A stretch of DNA of 64,000 nt. It comes from Chrysomallon squamiferum (taxonomy: Eukaryota; Mollusca; Gastropoda; Neomphalida; Peltospiridae). The stretch lies in the NCBI GenBank assembly GCA_012295275.1, contig CM022670.1, positions 37,631,751 through 37,695,750 on the forward strand, in the 5' to 3' direction. The notes under the pieces were generated by a model that made no database searches, was not told the origin of the DNA, and saw only the letters and a list, made by a program, of their open reading frames with translations. This document shows, piece by piece, positions 1 through 12,470 of this stretch. A program made the translations under genes and the position numbers. Within the stretch, counting starts at the first letter, position 1, and each line of letters begins with the position of its first letter.

Positions 1-645
1 TTTTTGTAATAATCTCACTGTTGATAAACAGTCTGCAATAGAATTATTTATCTTCAGAAGATTTTAACAATATTAAGACAGCTATTGAAAATGCCGTCTG
101 CTGTAATTTATTCACGCAAATAAAAGAAATCACAGTCCAGGACAAACCCACAAAGGATGGTAAATTCATGATAAATTTTAAATTCGCTCGTAGGAATATT
201 TTAATCATAGATCACAATAGGAAACGATTTTATTTCTCTCTCTCTTATGAAATATGGCGTTGTTAAGACAGCACTGCACACGGCACTATAGATCTGTTGT
301 GAAAGGACATGGGGCGGGGTGGCAGGATAATGAGAGATAAAAATGTCGGTTTCAATATCTAGGTCTTGAAAGTCGCACGTGCTTTTCTATTTTCAAAATT
401 TAAAAATATATTTTCCAAACATTATAAAATAGTTTTTTTTTTTTTTTTTTTTTTTTTTTTGTTGAATATTTCATTTCGGGTAAAAAAAAAATTAAAAAAA
501 AAAAAATATATTTTAAATAATATTTTTAAATAATAATAACAACAACAATATTAATAACGACTCAGATGATCCATACCTAACAATACCTGAATATAAAAGA
601 TTATTCTTTACCATAACTTTTGTATCTACACCTGTTACGTCGTCG

Positions 646-934
646 GTCACTGGGGCGTATCCAGCTTTTCTGATGAGGGGGGGAGCGTCCCTGACAAAAA
701 GAGAACCATGACATTATGAAAAGGCACTACTGAAAAATTACACACGGTTCACATGGACCATAATATAACAATGCTACAACAGGGATGCTGGCAGACATAT
801 TCTACAGTGTTCTATACACTGATAGATTTTAAAAAACTCAATAAATTTGTAAAACAAAAACAAGAACCTATACATCCTAAATAACAGAGACACTTCTCAA
901 ATTGGACCCCCCCTCTAGATCCGCCCCAGCGTCA
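646..934. mobile_element. MITE-like element with imperfect terminal inverted repeats
   Basis: The left end reads cactggggcgtatccag (648-664). The right end reads ctagatccgccccagcgtc (915-933), which is its imperfect reverse complement. Both ends continue inwards into a G-run (left) or C-run (right), so the symmetry spans about 30-45 bp with a small insertion on the left. There is no coding potential between the ends. G-run subterminal sequence of this kind is common in non-autonomous DNA transposons of invertebrates. The superfamily is not identified. Confidence 0.45.
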
Positions 935-1154
935 ATGGTGCAGAAATAATATTTGTGCAGCAGGAATTCAACATTTATCTTTGCAATAAAATTCTTTGAA
1001 ATAATAATCCTATAACCTACAACGCTGTGAAGTTACGAATGTCCGTGAGAAAGTGAAAACGTAAATAAACTCAACACAACAACTGTAGTTTTCCAGTCCT
1101 AAATTCTAATATACTCATATAATAATTGACAAGTAAAGAATTATTGCTTTAATA

Positions 1155-1305
1155 AAGAAGAAGAAGAAGAAGAAGAAGAAGAAAGATTTTATTAAACAAT
1201 TCTGGTGTCGGTTTTGTTACTTTCTTTTCTTTTTCCTTATTTTTTCTTTTTTCCTTATTACTATTATTTTTTCATTTTCGTTAAATATTGTTATTGTTAT
1301 TGTTG

Positions 1306-1364
<59 letters not shown>
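1155..1364. repeat. Microsatellites (GAA)n and (ATT)n
   Basis: (GAA)n at about 1155-1183 is followed by pyrimidine-rich sequence and (ATT)n at about 1313-1364. These are simple sequence only. Short open frames across them are compositional artefacts. Confidence 0.9.
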
Positions 1365-1366
<2 letters not shown>

Positions 1367-2587
1367 AATTTGTATATATATTTATTATAAAAAAAATTAT
1401 CTCTCTCTCTCTCTCGCTTTCATGTTTGTTAGTCAATGTATGAAATAAAATTAAAAAAAAAAAACAAAACAAAAACAAAAACAGATTCTGATGTAAATGA
1501 CTGTTTTATGATCCTTCTTCAAAAAGCAGTAAAACAAATTTAGATATTTACCAAATTTTAGAAACAGTTGCAGTAATAATAACAATAACAGACGTTACTG
1601 GTGCCGTAGCTCGTTCTTGGCATCAGTGCAAGGTTTGGTTTTGGTAGTTTTTCTAATTGTTGTAGAATTAACAACATCAGAGATAGATTATAGACTGAAA
1701 AGAAAAGGCAAAAGTTTCGTTTGTAAAAACAGGCCCGCAGAAGTTGCAAACCTGCAGAGGTTGCATTAATTATGTAGTTTTATATTACAGGTTGATAATT
1801 CTTTATCCTAAATTAGAAATTTTTTCCGAGCATCAGAAGAGATACTTTTTAGAGTTTCTGAATAGTTTTGCGTACATAAACTTCATTTTATTTTATTTTT
1901 ATTTATTTATTTATTTATTTAGTAATAGTAGTAGTAGTAGTAGTAGTAGTAGTTTTTTTTTTTTTTTTTTGTAGGGTTGTTTTTTTAATTTAGATTTTGT
2001 TGTTCTGTATAAGCTATATATATGACAAAAAAATGTAATTCGAATTTAAACTTTGAACCTATTCTCAGACTAAACTCCGTATATACCAGAATCCGAAACA
2101 CTTCCGGTCCCAAGCATTTCGGTTAAAGGATTCTCCCTTGTAGTACGTTTACGTTAATAGAATGAAAACGAGGCCTTATACACGTGTAGGATACAAGCCT
2201 AAGAACGACAGGTTAATGATTAATGCCTGTATGTTTGTATGTTTGTACAGGTCACAGTTACACACGCCGTAGCTATGTTAAACAGTGGGAACCAAACCGG
2301 CATTCTAATTGTTTGAAAGGTCACAACGGTCGTGAAAAATAGACGAATGTTGTTAAACGATACACCTGATGAAGATTTCTAAAAGTAGCTAGAAAACATA
2401 GGCAGGGCTAATAAAAACAGAAAATATCCACAAATGTTATCGCGTGTGGTGAAAGTGTCGGCATACCGCGTTTCCTTAAATAGAAAATTAACTTGAACAG
2501 TAGTTATCGTGATCAGAGCCAGAGGGAAAGGGGTTAAACAGGTCACATGAACTTTTAATCCATTTATAAAAGGTCCCGTGAATGGAG

Positions 2588-2590
<3 letters not shown>

Positions 2591-2665
<75 letters not shown>
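2591..2665. repeat. (AG)n microsatellite
   Basis: About 37 uninterrupted AG units. The minus strand reads as a Leu/Ser alternation, which is not a gene. Confidence 0.95.
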
Positions 2666-2669
<4 letters not shown>

Positions 2670-2780
2670 GTTAAATAACAGCATCATTATCAGGCTTTGA
2701 AAAATGAGTGTTGTTATTTGCAGTGTGGAATTTTGATGCGTTTATTTTCTGGTTTTCTTAAAAATAGTATCTGTTGATAT

Positions 2781-3030
2781 TATGCTATTCTTCAATACAA
2801 CACAACAAAAACAAAAACAAAATGGAAATGTCTTTAACAGAGCAACAATAACAGTATTTGTTTATAATTATGTTATTCTTCACAACAAAAATCAAAAACA
2901 AAATGGAAATGTATTTAACATCGAACAGTAATAGTTTTTGTTTGCAATTATGCTATTCTTCAACACAAGACAACAAAAACAAAAACAACATGACAATGCC
3001 TTTAACATCGCACAACACATTCAGTTTAGT
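2781..3030. repeat. Three-unit degenerate tandem repeat, about 80-88 bp
   Basis: Units start near 2781, 2869 and 2949. Each begins tatgctattcttc or a one-base variant, passes through a CAAAAACAAAA-type block, then AAATGG/ACAATG and a ttaaca motif, and ends before another AATTATG. They differ by indels of several bases. No coding sense is seen. Confidence 0.7.
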
Positions 3031-3724
3031 AAACAATTACTTCAGTCATTTTTGCTGTATTTGGACCAGTTACCAAAGCATTGCGAATAAAAGAGTACAT
3101 TACTTCTTTAACCTAACAGCACTTCCAACGCGATATTTTGTTGACCTACATTCAAAATTGATAACACATTTCACAACTCTTACTGTCTTTCTTTCTTTTT
3201 TCTTTTTTTTTTTTTTTCTATCTCTCATTGATTACCAGTAATAAATGTAAAATAATTAAAAATAAATAAATAAATATAAGGTCCACAAATTCAGTGAATA
3301 TTATATTTTTTTATAATGCAGTTTTTCTTGCCTGAAGGGTGTTTCTTATATTTTCTTCTTATTTTAATTTATCTGTTCTTTAAACAAAAAATGTAGATGT
3401 TTGTAAACCAAAGGAAACTGCACAAGTTAAATTTATAATTACGCTGAATGTAAATATTATAAACAAACAATAGTTGAAAAAGTTTGAAGCCAAAGCCTCA
3501 GTCCAATATGACTTTTTGATACCAGTAACGAAAACTAACTTTCCAGAAAATTTTAAACATAATGTAATTAAAATAATCTTTATCAGAAAGTACATTTGAT
3601 TTATCGTAAATGAATTTGATTCACACGCACGGAAAGCACGCAGACACACACAAAATAAGTTTGTGATCTCACTGATAGGGTTATATAAATTGTTCCATTT
3701 ACAAACAACAAATTAATAAAATAA

Positions 3725-3736
3725 AATAAAATTAAA

Positions 3737-3780
<44 letters not shown>

Positions 3781-4197
3781 TAATAAATAACATGCAGACA
3801 GTAAATCGGGAAGATCGTGTGTGTGTGTGTGTTGAGTACTTGATTATTTTAATGGTGAATCCATATATTTGTATCTATGATTTTATTTCTACTACTGAAT
3901 ATTTTATTATTAATTATTATTGTTCTGTTTTAAATATTGCTGATCGATATTGCTTCATAATGATAATCTAAAAAGTAACCCGCTTCCTGCATGACAAAGA
4001 TTACCGGTGAACTTTCATTAATAACAGCATAGCTGGTTTCTGAACAGCCTCGATATTGCAGTTTACTGAACGACTGACAGTATTCAGGAACTAATGAGGG
4101 TGATGGATATTTAAGGCCAGAACGGACAAACTCCTTTCTGACTAAATCCTGATGATACAAGACTTGCTTGAATAATATAAACTGAATCTTGATTTAA

Positions 4198-4255
<58 letters not shown>

Positions 4256-4370
4256 CATTAAATAGTTAAAAACTAAATTAATCATACTCACAGACTGAAA
4301 TATCAAACGAATAAATACATACACACATACACATATACATTATTATTATTATTATTATTATTATTTTTGT
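3725..4370. repeat. Cluster of A/T microsatellites
   Basis: (ATAA)n and (ATA)n at about 3735-3790, (GT)n near 3818-3831, (AAT)n at 4197-4254, and (ATT)n at about 4340-4363. Non-coding. Confidence 0.85.
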
Positions 4371-4461
4371 TGCTGTTCTGTTGTTGTTATTTTGTTTGTT
4401 TGTTGTTTTGTTTTTTGCCAGTCGTTCTGTTAAAGGAGGAATTTAATTCCACTAACTAACA

Positions 4462-4706
4462 ATGGCGAACCGTACAGTGAAAGATGCCCATTCTGTTAAA
4501 GGAACAAATCCTCAGTATTTAGTTGAGAAAATTATCCGAACACGAATTTATGAATGCAGATATTGGAAAGAAGAATGCTTTGCTCTCACAGGTAATTTCG
4601 ATGCACTATAGATAAATGTTCCGTTAGCGGTCCGATAAATTTACATATAACTTTGTGTTGTCGTTAGTTTCCTTTTGTCGTTTTTGGAATTTAAATCATT
4701 GTTTAT

Positions 4707-4802
<96 letters not shown>

Positions 4803-7800
4803 TCACATAAATATATATATATATATAAACAACTTTTATATCATTATATGTATTCATGTATAAAACAGATTATTATTTACCACAGTTTAATTTAAGTATT
4901 CATGGTTTGTTTTGTTTAGCAAGCTATTTTCATAAATTATTCTTTTGGTTGTATTAGAGAAAACGTTAAATGTAACATTGTATTGTGAATATTAAAAATA
5001 TATATAATATATTACTTGTTTATTTTCAGCTGCCTTGTTGGTGGACAAGGCCATGGAATTAAAATATATTGGTGGAATTTATGGAGGAAATATCAAGCCA
5101 ACACCATTTTTATGTTTGATTCTGAAAATGCTGCAAATTCAGCCAGAGAAAGATATAATTGTAGAGTTCATAAGAAATGAAGACTTTAAGTGTGTTTAAT
5201 TTTTTCTTTCCTTTTTATTTTATTCCCAGCAAAGTTGTTTGATGTTATTGGAGATCCAATTATCAAAATATGAAAATAACAGATGTGCATGCACATCACA
5301 GCATTCTATTAAATGTCGTAAATAGCAGTTACCTACAGTTAACAAGACATTTTGTATGCATTGTCAGCAACCTTTTGATGTGTTAAGTTACAACTTATAG
5401 GCTTTGATATTCTTATTAATTGGTAAAATGTCACTCAAAACAATTTTGAATATTTATTATTACTTTTTCTTATTCAGATTGGCTCATGTTGTGTTTATGT
5501 GTGTGTGTGTGTGTGTCATGTTGTGCTTATCCATGTATGTGTGTTTATATTAAGTTTTTTTTTTTTTCAGATATGTCAGAGCTCTGGGTGCAGTTTACAT
5601 GCGCTTGGTGGGAACATCATTAGATTGCTACAAATATTTGGAACCACTTTATTATGATTACAGGAAGCTGCGAAGAATGAACAGAAATGGTGGTATGTTT
5701 TTTATTTTTATTAAATATATTTATATATATATATATATATACATATATAAATTCTACCATGTGAATTTAATCTGTGAGTAGTGGAATTTTTTTTTTTTTT
5801 TTTTTTTAAATTGATGAAATTTAAGGCATGCAAATGTTACATTAGCTAAAAACACTTTATTTTAAATTGGACAATCATTAGAAATATGTTCACATGTCCT
5901 TAAAGATATATTAGTGTATTTAATAATGGAATTATTATTTTAAAAAATGATGCCATATTATATGCATTGTTGCAGATTTCATTGTATATTTGATCACTGT
6001 TGTTCTTTTTGTTCAGAGTTTGAAGTTCTACATATGGATGAGTTTATTGATGAATTACTAAGACAAGAAAGAATATGTGACATCATTTTACCAAGAGTGC
6101 AGGTTATTGTAGACATGTTTTTTTTGTTTTTTTTTTTAATGTTTTACAGAAGTAAATAATTAACTGAATTGTACAAATAAAGCGTGAGAAACAAAATTAA
6201 AATGAGGTTGCTTGCATCTGTTAAAAGTATCTGATTTAATCTTTTCCTGAAGCCCTAATTGTAAATATTGAAATAATTAAATGTATCTGTCTGAATGTTA
6301 TATAAAAACTTTATCATGTTATATTCATACTGATTCAAATTCCATTTTCATCCAGAAACAAAATAACTGTCAAATATAAATAATAATAATAATTATAATT
6401 ATAATTAATAATAATAATAGTAATAATAGTAGTAATAATAATAATAATAATAATAGATGTTTATTCAACTTCAATTTCAACTAGTAAGATATCCCAAACC
6501 TTGATTATAGGCATTAATTTAGAAGGTAATATTGTGAAAACAGAAATTGCCATTTTTTCACTTCTAATTGTTAATTGTTTTTAAAATTGCAATATTTGTG
6601 TTAAAGACATTATAATTAGCTATATTTATTTTTAATTAATTATTATAAATGTTACTTTTGACAGTCTTACTTCATCATTAAATGTCAAACATTATGTTCG
6701 CGTAAACTGTAATTCAGCAAAACAATTTACAATGATTCAGACAAAAGATTTACAATGATTTAATCTGTTGCTTTAGAAACGCTGTGTTTTGGAGGAGAAC
6801 AACCAGCTTGAGGCGAGAGTGAGTGCTGTGGAAGAAGATCTTGAGGAAATGGAGACAGACGATGAGGAAGAACTTGTCAGAGTGAGTGACTGCTTCATGG
6901 CTGTGTCTCAGCATTCATTTTCAAGTGTACCACTATGAAGTATAAATATAAATATATTTACAAAATTTAAAATAACAAACCTGTTGGTATCAGAAAATAA
7001 ACTTCCAAAAGAAAGAAAAGTGCCAACCTTTTATCTTGTATTATAATTACAATTTATTATTAACGTAAAACCTTGACTTGTAGGGAGGCACACATAATAA
7101 TACATAGTCTGTTTGCTTTAACTTTAATACAACTGTAAACATTCAATGGTTTGTTTTCTAAGGAGATCGTAAAATCCCTTATTTACAACTTAATATCATA
7201 ATAACTGAAAACATTAAAAAAATTGTTGATAGCAGAAAATGTTTAATTTACAATTATTAAACATATATAAATTTGTTTTCAAATGCAGGATAACAAGTGC
7301 TTATTTAGATATTTTAGGAACACAATCTGATAAATTATATTCTTATTTAATCATGTTCAGGATTCTCGAAGAAGTCCAACTCCAGAAAAACCACTACGGT
7401 ACAGAGATATGGATAAAGTAATTAGAAGTCCCTCACCTAGATTTAGAAGAAGTCGTTCAAGATCTCCACACAGGAGGTATAATTTTACAATAAAGATATT
7501 TGATGTTTGTTGACTTTACAATAAGGATACTTAATGTTTGTTAATAAAGTATCAATTAGACAATGAGATATCAATGTCATACCTACAGTTATCATTATTA
7601 TAATAGAATTGTTCATTGTAAAGGTTATTTTTTATTTTTTTTTATTTTTTTACCATGGACTCAACAGATGCAATATCTGAACATTTGCCACATTAATTTG
7701 GACTTGTTTCAGTAATCTTCTATAAGAGAAGCATTCGTGGTCATTTTGATTTAAAATTTTAACGATTATTTGATTAATTTCAATTCACAATTACTACACT

Positions 7801-8715
7801 TATGATGGCTTTCATGCATTAAAGTATTTTTTTTTAAAAATAATTAAAAAATAATTTGATGATTATTTTATTTTGCAGGGATAGAGATGATAGACGACAC
7901 GACAGAGACAAAGACAGACATCGTCACCGATCACCAGGTACATCACAATTATTTTAAACTTTTGTCTGGCACCACACTTTAAGTTTGCAGTCCTGAAAGG
8001 GTCAAAACTTTATGGCTTAAAAAAACAAAAAAAACATTTAGTACTTAATTTCTCCAGTCGTTTAAACCAATACTTGTCTAAAACACATACGCTTTCTTGA
8101 CAGTGTATTTTAAAAATGACTGCTGTTTAAATTAGAATAATTCATTTCAGTGTATTTGTATTTGTACGTATCTTTGCAGGAAAGAAACACAGAGATGAAG
8201 ATGACAGGTTGGTATTTTAATCTTACTCAGCTGATTGATATTGGTTTAAAAAAAAAAAAAAAAAAAAAATAATGTTAAATGTGCTTATTTTCAAAACATC
8301 CGTTTTAAACCTGCTCGTGTTATCACTCATCTGATACAAGTTTGAGATTGTCATTTATCAACAGAATATGTATAGATAAAGACATTTCAAAGATGCAGAC
8401 CTTTGCCTTAATTGTTAATAAACAAGCATCTACTGTTAAAATACATATTTTTAATTTGGTTTATTTTTGCTAACATTCAACTGAACGATTTAATTGTTAA
8501 ATTCTTTTAGAAGACACAAAACAAAAAAGAACAAAAGGGACAGAAAAGAAGACGACCATCGCAGCAGTCACAAGCACAGACACGAGAGAGACAGACATCA
8601 TCACAAAGATCGTAGAGATCGCGATGAGAAAGATCGCAGAAGTCGAGAAAACCCTGACATCAGAGAAGCTAATGAACTCCGTGCTAGACTTGGCATGGCA
8701 CCCCTCAGACCATGA
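4462..8715 (+). CDS. PRPF38A: Pre-mRNA-splicing factor 38A (PRPF38A), 9 coding exons
   Basis: Prp38 family protein of the U4/U6.U5 tri-snRNP and spliceosomal B complex, needed for spliceosome activation in the nucleus. Coding exons: 4462-4591, 5030-5189, 5571-5692, 6017-6102, 6777-6881, 7361-7476, 7879-7937, 8180-8207, 8511-8715. All introns are GT-AG and phases match, giving 336 aa. The start ATG follows an in-frame TAA at 4453-4455. The N-terminus MANRTVKDAHSVKGTNPQYL and the blocks GGIYGGNIKPTPFLCL and NEDFKYVRALGALYMRL are near-identical to animal PRPF38A. The PRP38 fold covers roughly residues 10-170, an acidic coiled stretch about 170-200, and an Arg/Asp/His/Ser-rich tail to about 310. 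The last residues, REANELRARLGMAPLRP, form a separate short motif. A T-rich tract and AG at 4420-4421 suggest a spliced 5' leader. Identification is very secure; exon limits come from splice consensus and homology. Confidence 0.96.
4711..4798. repeat. (TC)n microsatellite in PRPF38A intron 1
   Basis: About 44 TC units followed by a short CA run, inside the first coding intron and about 230 bp before its acceptor. No link with the splice site is apparent. Confidence 0.95.
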
Positions 8716-9107
8716 AAACATCATTTATCATCATCCATGTTCGTTTTTTTTCATTTGAACGTTTGTTGTGAAATAGCAACTAAAACAAAGGTGAAAGCAA
8801 CAGGAAAATAATGAGGCAAAACATTGAGTTTAGTGTCTTAACATCTATTGTCTGAAGTGACATTGAGTCATGCATTTCATTTCAGACATTAAAAGACTTT
8901 GGTAGAAAATGATGCAGTTACACCAGTTTTATTTTTAACTTTAAAAAAAAAAAAATCTAAAAATTGTCAGTTGCTTGAAGTTGTTATACATTAAATGAAA
9001 CTTCATACTTCATGCTGTTGAATTATTTATTGTTGATTATATATATCTATTATGTATAAACAAACAGCTTAAATATATTTTGTATACTTTTATACAACTT
9101 TCATATT

Positions 9108-9113
9108 AATAAA
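9108..9113 (+). terminator. PRPF38A: Candidate PRPF38A poly(A) signal AATAAA
   Basis: AATAAA lies 392 bases after the stop codon, giving a plausible 3' UTR of about 410 nt. An earlier ATTAAA lies near 8888. No transcript end can be seen in genomic sequence, so usage is inferred. Confidence 0.5.
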
Positions 9114-9120
9114 GATTAAC

Positions 9121-10430
9121 ATGGATGCATCCATGCTCCTATTTTTGTAACATGATATTGTACCAAAAAAAGACAAATCCTGATAAACTGAGGCAGTCTC
9201 ATCTTTCAAGTAATTTACTGGGAGTTTTTACATTTCTACAAAAGAGTGGTAATAAAAACTTCTGTGTCTTTCCAGGCTTGTAATTTTCCCAAGTTATCAA
9301 CAGCAGTTAAAACAATCATAGGGAACCACATTAAAAAGAATTTAGATTGTATCACACACTGGTGAAAGGTTAACTCTAGAGTTAGTTTTGTCAAATTTAG
9401 GTATTTAAAACAAATGCACACTCTCATGGGACAGTTATGAAATACACTGGGTTGTTAAGAGTTTGACATTTTTTTTTTTTTTAGGTGCATCTGGAACTAG
9501 TTTTGTGAAAGGGTGAGTATCTTGGTTAATGGTCAGGGTAGAAGAAAAGTTAACTCATTTTTTTGTTGGATAGGGCATCAGGGATGTTTGTGTTTCTTAG
9601 AGATTGTCATATAGTATTTTAATAAGTAACAGTGTGCCATGCTGAATTTTGTGTTATGATTAAAAGATGCTTGAAGTATCTATAAGCACCATTTTGTTTT
9701 CCAAATAAAAATATGTGCTACAGACATTCAGTACTCTCGAAAGCACTGGCAAGTATTGGTGAAAACTCAAGAGTCTGAATAACTTTTGTATAAAGCATAT
9801 CATTTAAAATTAAAAAATGTTAAAAAACCACCCTTCCTGAGACCTAAAATAAAAAACACATTTCACCACAAAAAAGAAAATGCACAATATTTTAATATAT
9901 ATTTTAATTTGAAATAATTGCACATATATTTATAAAAAAAAACTTTTTCTTAATGCAAGCATTTACACATGTGTCTGCCTTAGCAACACTGTAGCAAAGA
10001 AAATACAAGAAGTTGACTTTGGAAGTCCAAAAGTTTTTGTTTTTTCATAAAACACAGACTTTTATATAAAAGTCAGAGTTAAATGACTAGTAAAAATATC
10101 AAAAATACTATAATGCTGATGAATTTAATTAAAATTAAATACATTAAATAAGCAAAATGATACAAAATACAGACATACCAAAAATATATATTTTATAGAG
10201 TTTGTCTTGAAAGTATCTTGTCACTTAATTATCTTCATTCTCAGTGTCAGTGTCTCAAGACAATCACGAATTTTGCAGATCAGTTTCTTAATTCATGATT
10301 ACAAATGCACATGCAAGGAAACAACATCCAAAATAACAATATATTTTTTCTAAATAACATGCAAAGTAACTTAGTTTTGCGAAGAATACATGTAAATTGT
10401 TATCATGAAATACATTTGCAGATGTCTGTT
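9121..10430. other. Intergenic / probable 3' UTR of the minus-strand gene
   Basis: A+T-rich with no recognisable exon. It lies between the convergent ends of PRPF38A and the death-effector gene. Part is likely the latter's 3' UTR: several ATTAAA-type signals exist on the minus strand (for example near 10123 and 9893), but none is decisive. Confidence 0.45.
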
Positions 10431-10856
10431 TTACTGACTGCTTTCCATCATCTCAGTTTCTGTATTGAACATTTTTTGATGAAGTTGATTCATCTTGTCA
10501 TCGTCAGACATACTTGACTGGCTTTCCTGCGAGCTGGGTATTTCTAAATCTTGGTATACACTTTCTTCTGTGCAACTTGTTTCTAAATACAAATCTATAT
10601 CTCCACAGAGATCCTTCCTTTCCACTTTGCACAAAAGCTGCTTCAGAAGACTGAAGTTAAATTTTGTTACAAGTCTGTTTTTATACATGTATGTCAACAT
10701 ATCTGATGCTGATGTTAAGTCATCAGCATATTTTAATTTAATGTTACCATTTGATACTAAACCCAGCTTCATCGTAGAAAACTCATCATGTGTCAAGTGG
10801 ATTGCAATATCCATCAGGAGTTCAGCAAATGGTGTCAGACTTTCACTTGGTTCCAT
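10431..10856 (-). CDS. Small death-effector-domain (DED) protein, 141 aa
   Basis: Single coding exon on the minus strand. Residues about 9-92 read as a six-helix death fold. Helix 1 is PFAELLMDIAIHL, helix 2 follows HDEF with MKLGLV, and the end carries ERKDL then DIDLYLE. R80-x-D82-L83 matches the RxDL signature that closes DEDs of FADD, caspase-8 and related adaptors, which bind other DEDs in death-receptor or innate signalling. The tail, residues 93-141, is Ser/Glu/Asp/Met-rich and apparently disordered; no death domain or caspase follows. An in-frame TGA lies just upstream of the ATG, fixing the start. The reverse complement of about 10879-10892 reads as a T-rich tract ending in cag, so a 5'-UTR intron probably joins here. 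A FADD-like or DEDD-like adaptor is the nearest idea; orthology is not established. DED assignment is by eye and moderately secure. Confidence 0.72.
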   Translation of the reverse strand: MEPSESLTPFAELLMDIAIHLTHDEFSTMKLGLVSNGNIKLKYADDLTSASDMLTYMYKNRLVTKFNFSLLKQLLCKVERKDLCGDIDLYLETSCTEESVYQDLEIPSSQESQSSMSDDDKMNQLHQKMFNTETEMMESSQ

Positions 10857-10878
10857 TGAGCCAAAGTGGAATCACTAT

Positions 10879-10892
10879 CTGAAAATTGATAT
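10879..10892 (-). promoter_or_regulatory. Probable 3' splice site of a 5'-UTR intron, DED gene
   Basis: On the minus strand the sequence reads atcaattttcag, with the AG at 10880-10879. It lies 22 nt before the start codon and implies a non-coding first exon further right (above 10892). A CpG-bearing block around 12200-12255 with tcacgtg is one possible promoter site, but no donor was securely found. Confidence 0.5.
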
Positions 10893-11082
10893 ATGTACAC
10901 TTTAATGAAAAATAAGCAATGATTATTCAAAATATCATTTACTGACAGTCAAAATAGAAAATGTATGCAATAATATAAGGGTAAAAAATAAAATGATGAG
11001 TCATACCCAACTACCCAGTATTGTAAAAAGACAACAAATAAATACAGTACATATATATTAAAGTTTATGGTGGATTGTTTGT

Positions 11083-11129
<47 letters not shown>

Positions 11130-12465
11130 TAATTGTTGTTGTTCTTCTTCCAAAGGTTCACACAGCACCATATAGTCATTAGCTAAATAAAATGTGCATC
11201 TCATATTGTAAATTATTAATCATTTAATTACTGAACTGTTGCTTTCATTATATATAACTTTGGTGAGATATGGAAAAAATTGGCACTAAGCAAATTTGGA
11301 AAGAATGGCACCTAAAAAAACTGTTATGTCTTATTGACATTTAGTTATTAGTAGTAGGTGAAGGCCTGCTTACAAAAACAATTCGTAACTGCACATAAAA
11401 AAAAATCTATAAAAAAACCAGTGCATGAATAATATTTGAGTTAATGATTTAATGTCAGAAATAATATAATCTGCAGCTAATATCATATTTAACAGTTGTT
11501 AACTGTTTGTAATTAAGGAGTCAATCAAAACAACCTCCCAAATACATACATACATGCATCTCATGTTATGTTTGAATCATATTCTGAAGGATAATTTAAA
11601 CTATGCTATGTGTATTAACATAGATATATGTATGAATGTGTATGCACACACACACACACACACACACGGAAGTCCCTTGTTTGATTGTAACATAATCAAT
11701 TAAGTCCTGCTTACAAAAAACAGTTCATAACTGCACCTCTGAAGGAGTGTTCAGTTATGCTGTGTATACTGTATTTTTAAATGTGATAATTCTAATTGTA
11801 ATATTAAACTCCGATATAATACGGTACTTTAATTATTAAAATTAATATTATATTAATATACTGCATCACTCAAATTACCAAGTGATGCTGTATATTAATA
11901 ATTTACATGCATGTAGCAATATTGGATGAATAAATTGTATTTTCAAAACTACTTTTAAAGCTTGTTTAAGCAAGTACACAGACAAAATACAGATAAGGTG
12001 CTATTTTTGCCAAGTGCTTTTCATTTCCCGATGCCATTTTTTCCAACACCCAACTTTGGCCTAATCATCGTTACCTATATATTTCATGGCATACTGCATA
12101 AGCAAAATATTTCTTTTGCCAAAACAGACACTTGCAAAAGACATTGCTTGCCTTAATATAAACTTTAGATAAACGTCATCTGAATCAAAGAAAAGCTAAT
12201 GCCTCGCGAACTTTAAATTCCGTGCACCATTTATAACAAGTCACGTGCAGTCATAATTGTTTTGTTCACTCAAGTTCAATTATAAAAAGCAATGTGGAAA
12301 ATAATTCGAATCCCAACCCAGTACTATAAGATAAAAGAATAGTCCTTTTCTGGGGGGTGGGGAATTCATCATCATCAGTATTATAATACGGATTATTGCA
12401 CTTTATTTTATTATTATTTCTGTTTTACGAATTTTAATATGTTATATATTTTTTCGGTTTCTTTG
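10893..12465. other. Non-coding stretch between DED gene and transposon
   Basis: Contains (TTTA)n at 11082-11130, (CA)n near 11646-11667, and unique A+T-rich DNA. Around 12200-12255 there is a more balanced block with cctcgcgaac and tcacgtg that could hold the promoter of the minus-strand gene. No exon is recognised. Confidence 0.4.
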
Positions 12466-12470
12466 AAATA

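Larger units (their letters stand above)
1..4421. other. Upstream non-coding region
   Basis: No conserved protein-coding exon is recognisable on either strand. The stretch holds homopolymer T and A runs, many microsatellites, one transposon-like inverted-repeat element (646-934), a three-unit tandem repeat (2781-3030), and an ETS-like site CACTTCCGG at 2099-2107 that could belong to a distal PRPF38A promoter. The right end, a T-rich tract closed by gccag at 4417-4421, looks like a 3' splice site for a 5'-UTR exon of PRPF38A. The first exon itself cannot be placed. Confidence 0.6.

Noticed and set aside
2379-2687. 102-codon minus-strand frame with a Ser-Leu run
   Set aside because: Generated by the (AG)n microsatellite; the rest shows no family features.
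3930-4160. 76-codon minus-strand frame
   Set aside because: No recognisable domain, no splice or homology support; chance open frame in unassigned sequence.
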